DNA of 64,000 bases. It comes from Pleurodeles waltl. Taxonomy: Eukaryota; Chordata; Amphibia; Caudata; Salamandridae. The DNA lies in NCBI RefSeq assembly GCF_031143425.1, contig NC_090444.1, positions 1,308,711,324 to 1,308,775,323 of the forward strand. Reading direction: 5' to 3'. The number at the start of each line of letters is the position of its first letter. Within the stretch, counting starts at the first letter, position 1. The notes beneath the pieces were generated by a model, which saw only the letters and a list, made by a program, of their open reading frames with translations, was not told the origin of the DNA and searched no databases. Both the position numbers and the translations under genes were made by a program. Below are positions 48,895 through 59,048 of this stretch, piece by piece.

Positions 48895-48951
48895 TCTTTC
48901 TTCTATGATTGGAAGCGAAAGATCGATGAAAGGCTCTTGCACCGTTGAGAT
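48895..48951 (-). CDS. USP45: USP45 coding exon (19 codons)
   Basis: A 57-bp minus-strand exon too short for ordinary ORF detection. The acceptor AG is at 48952-48953 after TTTTATTTTCAACAAAG, and the donor is GTAAGA at 48894-48893. It encodes ISTVQEPFIDLSLPIIEER, which matches the vertebrate USP45 segment ISTV-PFID-SLPIIEER almost residue for residue. The motif F(I/L)DLSLP is a conserved box of the USP catalytic fold just after the zinc-ribbon cysteines. Phase 0 at both ends joins directly to VSKP of the exon at 39854. The preceding exon, expected to hold the IDRIF-GELTS and CxxC motifs, was not found between 48952 and 64000, so it should lie beyond the window. Confidence -1.
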
Positions 48952-49169
48952 CTTTGTTGAAAATAAAAGAGAAGAATATATTTTATATCATAGTCATCAT
49001 TCTCCACAATCTCTCAGATAACATACAACTCCCATTTTGAAAAACAATATATTTTGTTTTATAGACCATTCTATCCACACTACTACTAAGACCATTCTCT
49101 GTTCCTCCACATTTGCATAAAAACTGGAAAGCATGAATTATTGAAAGAGGCAGATTTATTAATTCAGTT

Positions 49170-49755
49170 GGTTAAAATAAGAAGTTACTTACCTTCCATA
49201 ATGTCCTATCTGGTGGAAACTACACCTAGCTGCAGATTCTTTATCTTAGAATATTCTCCAGACCTCAGGCTCCGCATGTCATCGGTGTCGTCTGAGCCGG
49301 AAGTGATTTCTGTGGCATCTATAACGGTGCCACCTAGATGCGCTGATGTCAGTTTCTTTTCACACCAGAAGGGTGGAGCCATGAAGAACACTGACCACAG
49401 GTGTGGATGACTAGGGCCCTGAAAGGGATATAGCCCTGTCCCTAAAAATCCATTTGCATAGCGGGGAGGATAGGTGGGCCAGTAAGGAATCTCCAGCTAG
49501 ATATAGGGCCTGATTTAGATTTTGGTGAATGGGGTTACTCCATCAAAAACGTGACGGATATCCTGCCAGCCGTATTATGATTCCATAATATTCTATGGAA
49601 ATCGTAATGTGGCGGATAGGATATCTGTTACCTTTGTGAAGGAGTAGACCATCCGCCAAACTCTAACTCAGGGCCATAGTTTCTACCAGATAAGGCGTTA
49701 CTGACGGTAAGTAACGGGTTCATCTGATACAGACTTCTAGCTGCAGATTCCTTAC
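49170..49755. repeat. Terminal region of the interrupted DIRS-type repeat
   Basis: Repeat-rich segment with two copies of a CTAGCTGCAGATTC phrase (about 49225-49240 and 49737-49751) and an inverted variant GGAATCTCCAGCTAGA near 49486. At 49755 it is cut by the solo LTR, and removal of that LTR joins GCAGATTCCTTAC to CTTAGAAT at 59054. The same junction phrase occurs intact nearby as GCAGATTCTTTATCTTAG (49232-49249). This supports the idea that it and the DIRS at 59049-62500 were one unit. Confidence -1.
49506..49675. mobile_element. Small Harbinger-like MITE
   Basis: A 170-bp element with imperfect 20-bp inverted ends: GGGCCTGATTTAGATTTTGG on the left, and on the right, read in reverse complement, GGCCCTGAGTTAGAGTTTGG. 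A 3-bp duplication ATA flanks it (49503-49505, 49676-49678). Harbinger/PIF elements make 3-bp duplications, usually TWA, so the class is likely but not certain. It sits inside the DIRS-type repeat and has no coding sequence. Confidence -1.
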
Positions 49756-51702
49756 TGTCAGAAATTGGGTCTCCAGTTGGCAGAGGTATGCACCCTGCCA
49801 AAGTGGGGGCCACGATCCTAGTGAGGGTAAGTCAGTTATACTTCCTAAATTAACCTATGCTCACCCTCTGGTAGTTTGGCACAGAGCAGCCAGCGTAACC
49901 TAAGAGGCAATGTGTAAAGCAGTGGTTCCCAACCTTTTTACTGCTGAGGACCCACACTGAATCACTACTGGAAGCCGGGGACCCCCAAGCAATTTGTAAA
50001 ATTTAAATTTCAAGCATTAAAACAGTAATTCGCAAAAAATACACAAACCAGTACTCAGCAAACAAATACTTGAATTACTCAAAATATAATTATTTTATAT
50101 TGAAAATATATGCAAAAATCGAAAAAGTTGAATGGGAAGCTTGGCGCTTCATCCCAGCAAGTAACTTTTCAATGTTTGGTTTAATTTAGCAAAGCTGAAT
50201 CCTGAGGTCAGATTCTACATTTCCCATTCAATTTCAGTTTTTACTTTTTAGGTACACAAACCTGAGAAAGCCTTTTCACATAAATATGTGGTGGGGAAAG
50301 TAAGTAATACCATAAGGGCCTCTCATCTCTCCAAAGCCTCTCTGGCATTTGTTTTATAGCACCTCTCATAATAGTGTCTGAGCACTTTACAGGGGACCAC
50401 AAGGTCTAGGATTCACATGTCATCCACACAGTTAGGAATTTTCTAAGAGTGTTTGGCCTGGAGAAGCACAAACTCAGGATTCAGAACATAATACAGTGGT
50501 TAGGGTTGACTTTAATAATAAGAATGTATTTCAATGCAAGCACACCTTTTTCAGCAGCATAAGGAAAATGAGACTGTGGAAAAAAAACAATTTTCTAATT
50601 TGTGCCACGCAGTTTGCATGCCGCTCTTTGATGGCAGTTCATAGCTCACTGTGCTAGATTATGATTGTAACTTATGAACTGCACAGTAACAAAAGAATCT
50701 CTGTGACAAAAGCAGTAATCCAATGTGCTATGCATTTACAATAGCATACTTTGCATGATACACGTTTGTGGTGTAGGCTCTCATTATCCTAATGAGACTA
50801 CTGGATTTATGGGCGGCAAGATCGTTCGCAGTGTGGGGGACTAAGTCTGACCCACGGTGAAGGACCCTTGTCACCCCAAACCCGGTTGTTGCTCCGGCTA
50901 ACTAGCAGTGCCGCATCTCTCCCAAAGGGAAGAGACGACTGGGCAGCCGAGCGCATGACATCTTAGTACTTCCCATGGAAGTCGTGGTCACTCAGTTCAC
51001 AACCGGTTCTCTCATACACAGTGCGGTCTCATATATAAATGACGGAGGCAGTTTGAGTTTTAAAGATTGGTTTAATAAAACGACCGCATTTTAGATAACA
51101 AAGCGTGAGCTGCTATAACCAGAACTATACAACACAGTAGGATTGAAATAGTAACGAGGAGAGTGAAACACAAGAATAAGGCTATCATAGTGCAACTAAA
51201 TTATGTTCTCTCTAAGTTATATTTTGAGCACAGCCTATGAAGCTCTAAGCCTGCCTTTCAGGTTCCCCCGGGAGGACATCAACCCTCATACCTGAGCAAA
51301 GGCCTGTAATCTGCATCAGCATCTCCAACAGGGCAGTCAGCATCTAGTTGTGGGTTCCTGGTCGGAATCTCCCTCTTACGTGTACCAGGACTAGAAAGTG
51401 TTTTTATAACTAACACGCCGATGTTCTAAGAAACGTCCCTACGTAAGAATGTGTACTTTCTACGAACCCTAGAGACTAAACTTCTACCACGTCTATCGGC
51501 AATGTACCAGACTGTATCCTTGACTGAAGCACAGAGCGAGCAAGAATGTATTGTTTGAGAACACAGTGCTAAAGTAAGCTAAACAGTGTGATAGAATGAA
51601 ATAAAACAAGACCGTGAAGCTGGTTATTGTAAAATAACAGTGCGAGGTTAAATAAAATGAATCTAGGGCAAAGTGCACAGAGGCCTAATACATTAAGCAA
51701 AC

Positions 51703-54566
51703 TTATCTTGCCCTTAGAATCTGCAAGTCCAGCTAAAAGCACAAAAGCCGCCCTACAGATTTTACAGTTGACTGTGGTACATGATCTAAGGGCTTGCAAT
51801 GGTCGATTTCGATCAGACAGACCAGCAGCTCCAACCTATTTTAAGGGAAATTCCAGGTCACATATAGACTTTGTAATGGCTACCCGGAATATATGGGACC
51901 AAATAACTGATTTCAAGATAGACCATAGGACAGAGAGTGATCATTTCCCCCTCCAACTATGGCTAGACTCTCAATCATTTATTATTAGATCCGAAGAAGA
52001 GACCCTATTAAATACCACGGTCGCGGAGCTAGAGGTAACCAATAACAGGCGTGCTCTAAGATGGCCATATATCTTGGGAACAGAAAAGACGCTGATAAAT
52101 ATTTACAATGTATTTACTGAAACGGTAGGAGACTTACAGTCAGCATTAATGGGAACACAAGGTGTTCTTGATTTACATCTTAAGCTGGTAGATGCACTAA
52201 CTCCACTAGTGAGTAAAATTTATAAAAAAGATGGTAATAGGATAAGGAACCATCTTGAGGCAGCGAACCCATGGTATAACAAAGATTGTCGAATAGCAAA
52301 ATCAAGACTGATCCAGGCAGTAAAATCCGGGAACTGTTTGGATATAAAAAGCAGTAGACTAACCTACAAAAACACTATGGCCCAAGCTAAAAAAGTATGG
52401 GATGAAAGTCTTTGGGAGGATCTCTTGAGTGCAGCTAAGTTACGGGATCAGAGCATGTTCTGGAACTTAATCGCTAAGGGAAATAAGCAGGGTAGATCAA
52501 CAAAGGATATTTTTTTAGATGAAAACACTTGGTGTGATCACTTCACTAAGCTCTATGCTAACAAAAAGGAGAGTTTGCCCTTCGGGGACTATGAGACAAA
52601 CTTAGAAATGAGTATCGCTCCATTATCTTTTAGTTTAGAAGAAACTAATAAGGCTTTATTAGCTGTGAAAATGGGCAAAGCCCCAGGCCCTGATAAAATT
52701 CCCGGCAATCTACTAAAATACGATGTGGATGTGTGGGGGCCTTATATAAACTACCTGAGTAATTCCATTGCGGCAGGCACCCCGATCCACGATTCATGGA
52801 AAGGGGCAGAAATTACAACAATTTAAAAAAAAGGTGATCGCTATGATCCAAGCAATTATCGCCCAATAAGTTTAATAGACACTTTTCAAAAGATATATGC
52901 CAGACACATTTTAAATAGGCTTTTAGATTGGATTGAAGAGACTAAAATAATAACCAAATATCAGGCTGGGTTTAGAACAAAAATCAGTACGGTTGACCAG
53001 GTATTTAGGTTTATGTGCATCTGTTGGAAGTACATAAACATAAGGAAGGGTAGTCTCTATGTGGCATTTGTGGATCTAAGGGCCGCCTTTGATCTTGTTC
53101 CTCGCAATTTGTTGTGGACTACACTAAGGAACATGGCGGTCCCTGGGGAACTACTTAAAGAACTTATCAAGCTACACACAGGGAACTATGCAAAAATTAG
53201 ATGGGGAAAAGAAGGAGAAACCTCAAGGGCCATACCTGTAGACCGTGGTGTGCGCCAAGGTTGCGTGTTAGCACCTACACTCTTCTCATTATATGTTAAT
53301 GATATTCCGAGCTATTTAAGGAATTGTGTACATGACTCCCCGAAGCTAGGTGGTGAGCCGGTTACGGCATTATTATTTGCCGACGATACCATCCTTATTT
53401 CTCAAACTCCGAGAGGTTTGCAAAATTTGGTGGATTCTTTTCAGAAATATTGTGTGGGGAAGGGGTTAGAAATAAAACCTACCAAAACTAAGTATATGTC
53501 CATAAACCCCAAGAAGAAATCCCTCAGGAATAATCTGTCCTTGGAGAATCAAAAACTGGAACAGGTAGGGAGTTTTAATTATTTGGGGTTAATGCTGGAT
53601 AGTAACCTGTCCTGGAAAGGACAGATGGATAAAAGCATCTTATCCCTTAAACAAAACTCAATGCCTATTTTAAAAGTACACGGAGCTAGTTACTCTAAAG
53701 CAATCTCACCGGCACTTGAAGTATATAAAGCGAAGGCCCAATCGGCCGCTCTTTATGGTGCTGAACTCTGGGGCTACTATTGTAACAATAACTTTGGAAA
53801 AACGGAAAACCACTTTGTACGAAGGCTATTCAAAATACCAACAAGAACTCCTCTAGTCCCTGTTTTCCTTGATATTAACCTTAAAAGAGCAGACTATCAA
53901 GCATTATTAAGACCACTGCTGTATTGGGTTAGGTTATGGGTAACCCCGGAGTTGAGTGATTACAAGAGTGGATTAACTCAGATAGATGGTCATATGAATA
54001 CCCCTTGGTTAAAATATGTATCTAAGTGGTATGAGAGATTAGGTTTATCACACCTATGGGAAGTTCCTCAGAATATGACAACATGTACTAGGAAATATGT
54101 AAAGGACACCTTTTGGTCTTATGTCAATGGAGAGCTATTGCATAGTTCATCGATTGGTACTTTGACTTTAAATTTTTTAAACATAAAAGATACACCTTAT
54201 TTCGAATTTTTTTTGGATGAGATCGGTCCTCCACTGGCAAAAACACTATACTTACAGTTTAGGTATGGGGTCTTACAGACTAATGCATACACATGCAATT
54301 GGGGAGGGGTAAAAGGTTGTGAATTGTGCACTCTCTGTACTTTAAGGGCTAAAGAAGATGTTGTTCATCTACTCTTCTTTTGCCCAGTATACAAGAAACC
54401 AAGGGATTGTTGGATCAAACCCGTTTGTAAATATGTGGGGGTTAGATCCTACAAAGAAGCAGAGCGCATATTCCAGTCTAATACTTCGCAATTAGTGGTG
54501 TTTGGCACAAGTAGATTCTTATTCAATGTGTACCTTATTAGAAAACGACTTGGTCACAAACTGTAA
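51703..54566 (+). pseudogene. LINE endonuclease (partial) and reverse transcriptase
   Basis: One reading frame covers the whole LINE coding part and is broken by a single TAA at 52824-52826, just before an A8 run. Read in order: the end of the APE endonuclease (SHIDFVMATRN, then TESDHFPL), a linker, GKAPGPDKIPGNLLK, NYRPISLID, FVDLRAAFDLVP (RT motif A), GVRQGCVLAPTLFSLYVND, the catalytic LLFADDTILIS box at about 53373-53400, and a C-terminal CELCTLC...H...C zinc-binding pattern near 54320-54385. The first in-frame ATG at 51657 lies in flanking DNA outside the duplication and is not the element's start. The copy is young but dead through truncation and the stop codon. Confidence -1.
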
Positions 54567-54864
54567 TATTTTGTTAGGTGGCCCGATCTTTCCCTTCCTT
54601 GTATAGGTATATGATGCACTGTTTCTTCGATCCAAGTTAATTAATTTTTTAGTTCTGGCTTTTAATTAATTTATAAATTGTTACTTATATTTTTATATGC
54701 AGTACTGCTTAATCATGGAGACATCCATATATCTCTTGCTAATTGTATGTATTGTATCTTATATTCAATTGTGAAATGTATATGTGTATGTTGTATTTAT
54801 CTCATGTCTTGACTTTTATGGCAATATTTTCCGAAATAAAGTTTAACGAATGAATGAAACGAAA
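51703..54864 (+). mobile_element. 5'-truncated LINE with intact target duplication
   Basis: Non-LTR retrotransposon of 3162 bp, flanked by a 9-bp duplication TAAGCAAAC at 51694-51702 and 54865-54873. The 5' end lies inside the endonuclease domain and the 3' end carries AATAAAGTTTAACGAATGAA-type sequence, that is, a polyadenylation-like signal and a short (GAAT) tail. The element sits inside the hAT element and is therefore the most recent layer of that nest. Clade not determined: APE-type endonuclease and FADD-type RT with a C-terminal zinc-like motif fit several CR1/I/Jockey-related groups. Confidence -1.
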
Positions 54865-55747
54865 TAAGCAAACGTGCATAAAGCTATATTAAAAATGGCT
54901 ACACTACAGTTCTTTGCAGCAGGTGTATTAAACATCTGCGCTACTTAGATGAGTCAAAACTGCTACTAGACAAAACCCCCATCTCTCTCCAGCAGGTACA
55001 TTAATCACCCGAGTTATCTTGATGCTTTTATTTTTCCCCCAAAGTTGCTGGATGTACAAGGAACTTTGCACTGCTTTTAAAACTGCTGCAGAAAGGACAT
55101 AATAAATATAAAACATGCACAAGTTTCTTTTGAGAGGCCCCAGACCTGCGGACCCTTCTGGGAATGTGAAACGGACCCCTGGGGGGAGGGGGGCTCGCAG
55201 ACCACAGGTTGGGAGCTGCTGGTGTAAAGTATTGTGCAACACTTGAATTACAGTAACACTGTGAAGACACCACAGAAAGACTCCACACCAGTTTAGAAAA
55301 ATAGGGAATATTTATATGAATAAACTTAAATGCAAACAACAAAAATCCAATTACATTTTCATAGGTTATCATGGTTCAGGAGAAGTATTGAAAATCACAG
55401 TGCTTAAAAAAATGCAGGCGCTCCCTTTCAGAGAGTTACAGTAAGCTCTCTTTACAGGAGTACTAGAAAAGCACTCGCAATTTTAGTTCTGATGTGGTTT
55501 CCCAACCAGAATGGTTTGCAGGGGATTTCGACTTCTCTGGCCCCTCGAGATAGGAAGTCAAATCCGGGCAGAAATACACATCAAACCTGTAGCGTGGGGT
55601 CTTGCTGAGTATGCACGCACAGAGGCTGAGCAGTCGGCCAGCTCCCCTTACTCACAGTACCTTGTTGCTATCTGGAAGGCCATCTGAAGCTGCCCTCAGT
55701 TGCGGCAACTAGACCGGGCACAGCGCAGTGGTGCAGAATGCTGGGAG

Positions 55748-55968
55748 GCACTCAACACCCACTGGGCTGGTAGATGAGGAAGCACTACACGCACTGGGCT
55801 GGAGACAAAGAAGGGTTACATGCGCTGGCTTGGCAAACAAAGAAGCGCTCAACACAAGCTGACTTGGTGAACGAAGAAGCGCTCAACATGCACTGACTTG
55901 GTAAATGAAGAAGCACTCAGTTCGCGCTGGCTTGGTGAACAAAGGAGCGATCGACACGCGCTGGTCAG
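55748..55968. repeat. 31-34 bp minisatellite inside the solo LTR
   Basis: Six to seven tandem units of 31-34 bp with core GCGCTGGCTTGGTGAACAAA and a GAAGCGCTCAACA-like spacer. Three central units keep exactly 34 bp while the outer ones are shorter. The array lies within the long LTR and could change copy number between family members. Confidence -1.
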
Positions 55969-57074
55969 ATTGAGTGTTTCACACACAAGGAGCAATCAGA
56001 CATTCAGTTCCTCATTGAGACGCACTGCTACCAGACTCACAGATGACATAGTACCACAGCAGTGGTGTGCAGTTGCAATCTTTGATGGCCCTGCGATTTC
56101 CAAGGGGTGTGGAGGAGGGAGTCAACATGCCCTTGGAGTTACTTGAGAGATTTTGAGGTTGTAGAGCAGGAGTAGTTCTTCTCACTGCAAGAGGCAGCAG
56201 GCCAACACAGCAGAAAAAGTTGCAAAGAGGCAGTACCTCCCAGCAGCACAGCAATCAGCAGGCAATAGGCCAACATACCGCAGCAGTTAGCAAAGTGGCA
56301 ATCTCTCCTAGCAACACAACTCCTATTATTGGCAGTCTCCTCAGGTCCCAAAAGTGAACTGATTTGGTGGGTTTTGGGGTCCAGTACTTATACTAAAAGG
56401 TGTCTTTGAAGGTGGGGAGACTTCAAATGAGGCCTTTGAAGACCAGAAGGCCCCTTCCCTCCCTTCCCTGGCTCCAGACACTCTGGACAGAGAGGCTATG
56501 GCGAGATGAGAGGCCCTAATGGTTTTACTTACTTTCCACACCACATATTTATGTGAAAAAGCTTTCTGAGATTTATGTACCTAAAAAATAAAAATATAAA
56601 TTTATTGAGAAATGTAGAATCAGACATTCTGTGGGGGTTGGGAGTATGCAGCCCTTTCTTTGAGAAGAGGCACAGCCCTATACAGGTATAGGTGGCAGCC
56701 CATCTCTCACATCCAGCCCAAGAAGACCCATCAGCCAGGTGATGGGCCATCAGGATGCAAATGTCACACCCAAGCTCGATTTGTGTGTGACTCTCTAGCG
56801 GGAATGCACAAAGTCCAGCTGTCATCTACATCAGATGTGTATTCAAAGACAGGCAGAGGCACAGAACGGTTAAAGTAAGAAAATGCCAACTTTCTAAAAG
56901 TGGCATTTTCAGACTTACAATTTAAAATCTGTCTTCACCATAAGTTGTGATTTTAAATTGTAATTCCAAAGGCACAAAACTCCACATTTCTATCTCTTCC
57001 CAATGGGAAATTACACTTAAAGGATGTTTTAAGTCAATCCCAATGTTAAGCTATGGGAGATATGGGAGATATAG

Positions 57075-58540
57075 TGTCACGAATCCACAAGGTGTCTCCT
57101 GCGTTATCTGTCAGCATCCCCAGGGATTAGGGTTACATCATATCTCTGTTCTTGGTTAAACCTTCATGTTTCTAAGTAAACATAATGTGCTGTTTTACAC
57201 AATTGGTTTTATCAATGCTTGTTTTACCAATGCTTGTTTGCTAATGTGAGCAGGTGTATACATGTGCTTCTAATCGGGTGCGGTGCAGACATGTGCTTCT
57301 AATTGGGTGTGGTGACTCATCCACATGTGGAAACTCAACTGCTTTCCTGATTGGCTATAAATAGCAGAGTGAAGCATGCCTCCCTGCTTGGCTTTGTTTT
57401 GCTTCCTGATATCAGCATCTGATTTGGCAGTCCAGCCCCTGCTGTCATCCTCGTATTCAGGACTTTTGAGGCACTTCTTTTCTTCATTCCTGTACCAGCT
57501 GACACCAGGCATTCCTCCAGCACTCCGGAAAAGACTGCGCTAAGTGACTAGTATTCTCCAGGGAGTTTGTTCTTTGAGCGCCACACTTTCCTAGAACAGC
57601 TGGTGTATTTCAGACCTCGTATTTTGGTAGAGTGCTTATTTTGAAGAGACCAGTGCATTTCTGAACATTCTACATTATTATTGTAGTTACTTGCCTAAAT
57701 GTGCTTCAGGAAATCTGCTTGAGCTCAAGTACTACAAAAAGTGAGAGTGCAATTTTAAAAGAGCATTTACGTGACTTTTCTTTCTCTAATAGCATAACTC
57801 TTGGATTTCAATTGTGTCATTCATGCCTGTGTTTCAGGTCTGAGGAATTTGCTTTTGGAGGGTTTTTCACACACACAGTGAAACCAAACCAAACTGTGCC
57901 ACCCTAACTGTTTAAACCCAGAGTGGACATTTGTATTTCTTGAATTGCTTTTGTTCCTATTAGTTTAAGCTTATGCATGCAGGAAAGTTATACGTGATAT
58001 AATTAATGCCCTTGGTTGTCTTTCTTGTGCATGATAAGTGCAACCACAGTTCTTATTGTAGTGTGCAACAGTGAATCTCTGTGAAGCCAGCCCAAGTGTC
58101 GCAATACTTATTGTTATGGTACTCAGTTTGGGTTTTTGGTAATGCAGTGTTAGTAATTGTGCCAACAGTTATTATTATCCAAGAAAAGTGCTGGAGCATC
58201 CCGGTGTTCTTCTACCGCTCCCATGCCCATATCAGAAAGAGAGATTCAGTTTCAAGAAAGTTGAGTGCACTGACTCTACTATCACTCTGTCAACAACGAC
58301 CTGCCCCCCGAAGATACAGGGTGCCTGGCTGGACCGGCAAGACGTGGCAGTGTTTAGTCTCTTTCTCTTCCACTCCCTCTTTCCTTTTGGGACACCTGCC
58401 GGGATTTCTGTTTCCACCAGGAAGTGCAGAGAGGTGTTCCAGGAGGTGGAGGGCATACCATCGCCCCTGCAGACATCCTGCTTTTCAGGCGAGTGGCTCC
58501 GTCTCGACAGACAGGACTTGCAGTATTAGAAAACAAACTT
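57075..58540 (+). repeat. LTR-like insertion with promoter, limits uncertain
   Basis: About 1.47 kb that interrupts the solo LTR. The proposed start TGTCACGAATCC follows GATATAG, and host LTR sequence resumes near 58540. It includes a well-formed TATA box next to an inverted CCAAT box and a downstream stretch that looks transcribed but non-coding. I could not find a clean target duplication, so both edges and the LTR identity are inferred from promoter structure and the break in the host repeat. Confidence -1.
57349..57364 (+). promoter_or_regulatory. Inverted CCAAT box and TATA box
   Basis: GATTGG (inverted CCAAT) at 57349-57354 abuts CTATAAATAG at 57355-57364. This is a classic Pol II core promoter arrangement, though the CCAAT spacing is unusually tight. 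Transcription would be expected rightward from about 57390, antisense to USP45. Activity is not shown by the sequence. Confidence -1.
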
Positions 58541-59048
58541 AAGAGGTTTTCAATACCTGGACATGTTAAACTAAAAGGTATATGTCCAACGTTTTAAATA
58601 CACTACACCCTGCCCTTAGGGCTAACTAGAGCCTACATTAGGGGTGACTTACATGTAATAAAAAATAAGTTTTGGGCCTGGCAAGTGTATGCACTGGCCA
58701 GGTGTAAATGGCAGTTTAAAACTGCACACACAGGTTCTGCAGTGGTAAGCTTAAGTCATGTTTGAAGGCTACTGTAGTGGATGGCATAATCAGTGCTGTA
58801 GCCGAGTACTTGATTTACAGACCCTGTGCACGCAGTGCACTTTACTAGGGACTTACAAGTAAATCAAATATGCTGACTGTGGATAAGCCAATGTTACCAT
58901 GTTTACAGTACAGAGCACCTGCACTTTAGCAATGGTCAGCAGTGGTAAAGTGCAGAGAATCCTAAAAGCCATAAAAAATGAGTAAGAAAATAGGAGGACA
59001 GAGGGCATAAAGTTGGGGGAAACCACTGCAAGGATGTCAGGTCTAATA

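Larger units (their letters stand above)
49920..55221. mobile_element. hAT-type element carrying a LINE insertion
   Basis: Non-autonomous hAT element of 5302 bp including nested DNA. The left end is CAGTGGTTCCCAACCTTTTT and the right end, read inward, is CAGCAGCTCCCAACCTGTGG. A perfect 8-bp duplication GTGTAAAG lies at 49912-49919 and 55222-55229. After subtracting the LINE at 51703-54864 about 2.1 kb remains. I see no intact transposase. The stretch 50340-51693 has no recognisable gene and may include another old insertion around 50770-51050, where base composition changes. The element is inserted in the solo LTR at 49756-59048. Confidence -1.
49756..59048 (-). mobile_element. Solo LTR (gypsy-like), split by later insertions
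   Basis: Minus-strand solo LTR. Its plus-strand left edge is TGTCAGAAATTGGG at 49756 and its right edge is CAGGTCTAATA at 59048, with a perfect 5-bp target duplication CTTAC at 49751-49755 and 59049-59053. On the coding strand it would start TATTAGACC, so the canonical TG start has become TA. Once the hAT element (49920-55229) and the segment at about 57075-58540 are removed, about 2.5 kb of LTR remains. No internal domain is present, which fits LTR-LTR recombination. Family assignment to gypsy is inferred from the 5-bp duplication and LTR length. Confidence -1.

Noticed and set aside
51657..51702. ATG at 51657 as the start of the LINE protein
   Set aside because: It lies outside the element, to the left of the 9-bp target duplication; the frame is open there by chance.
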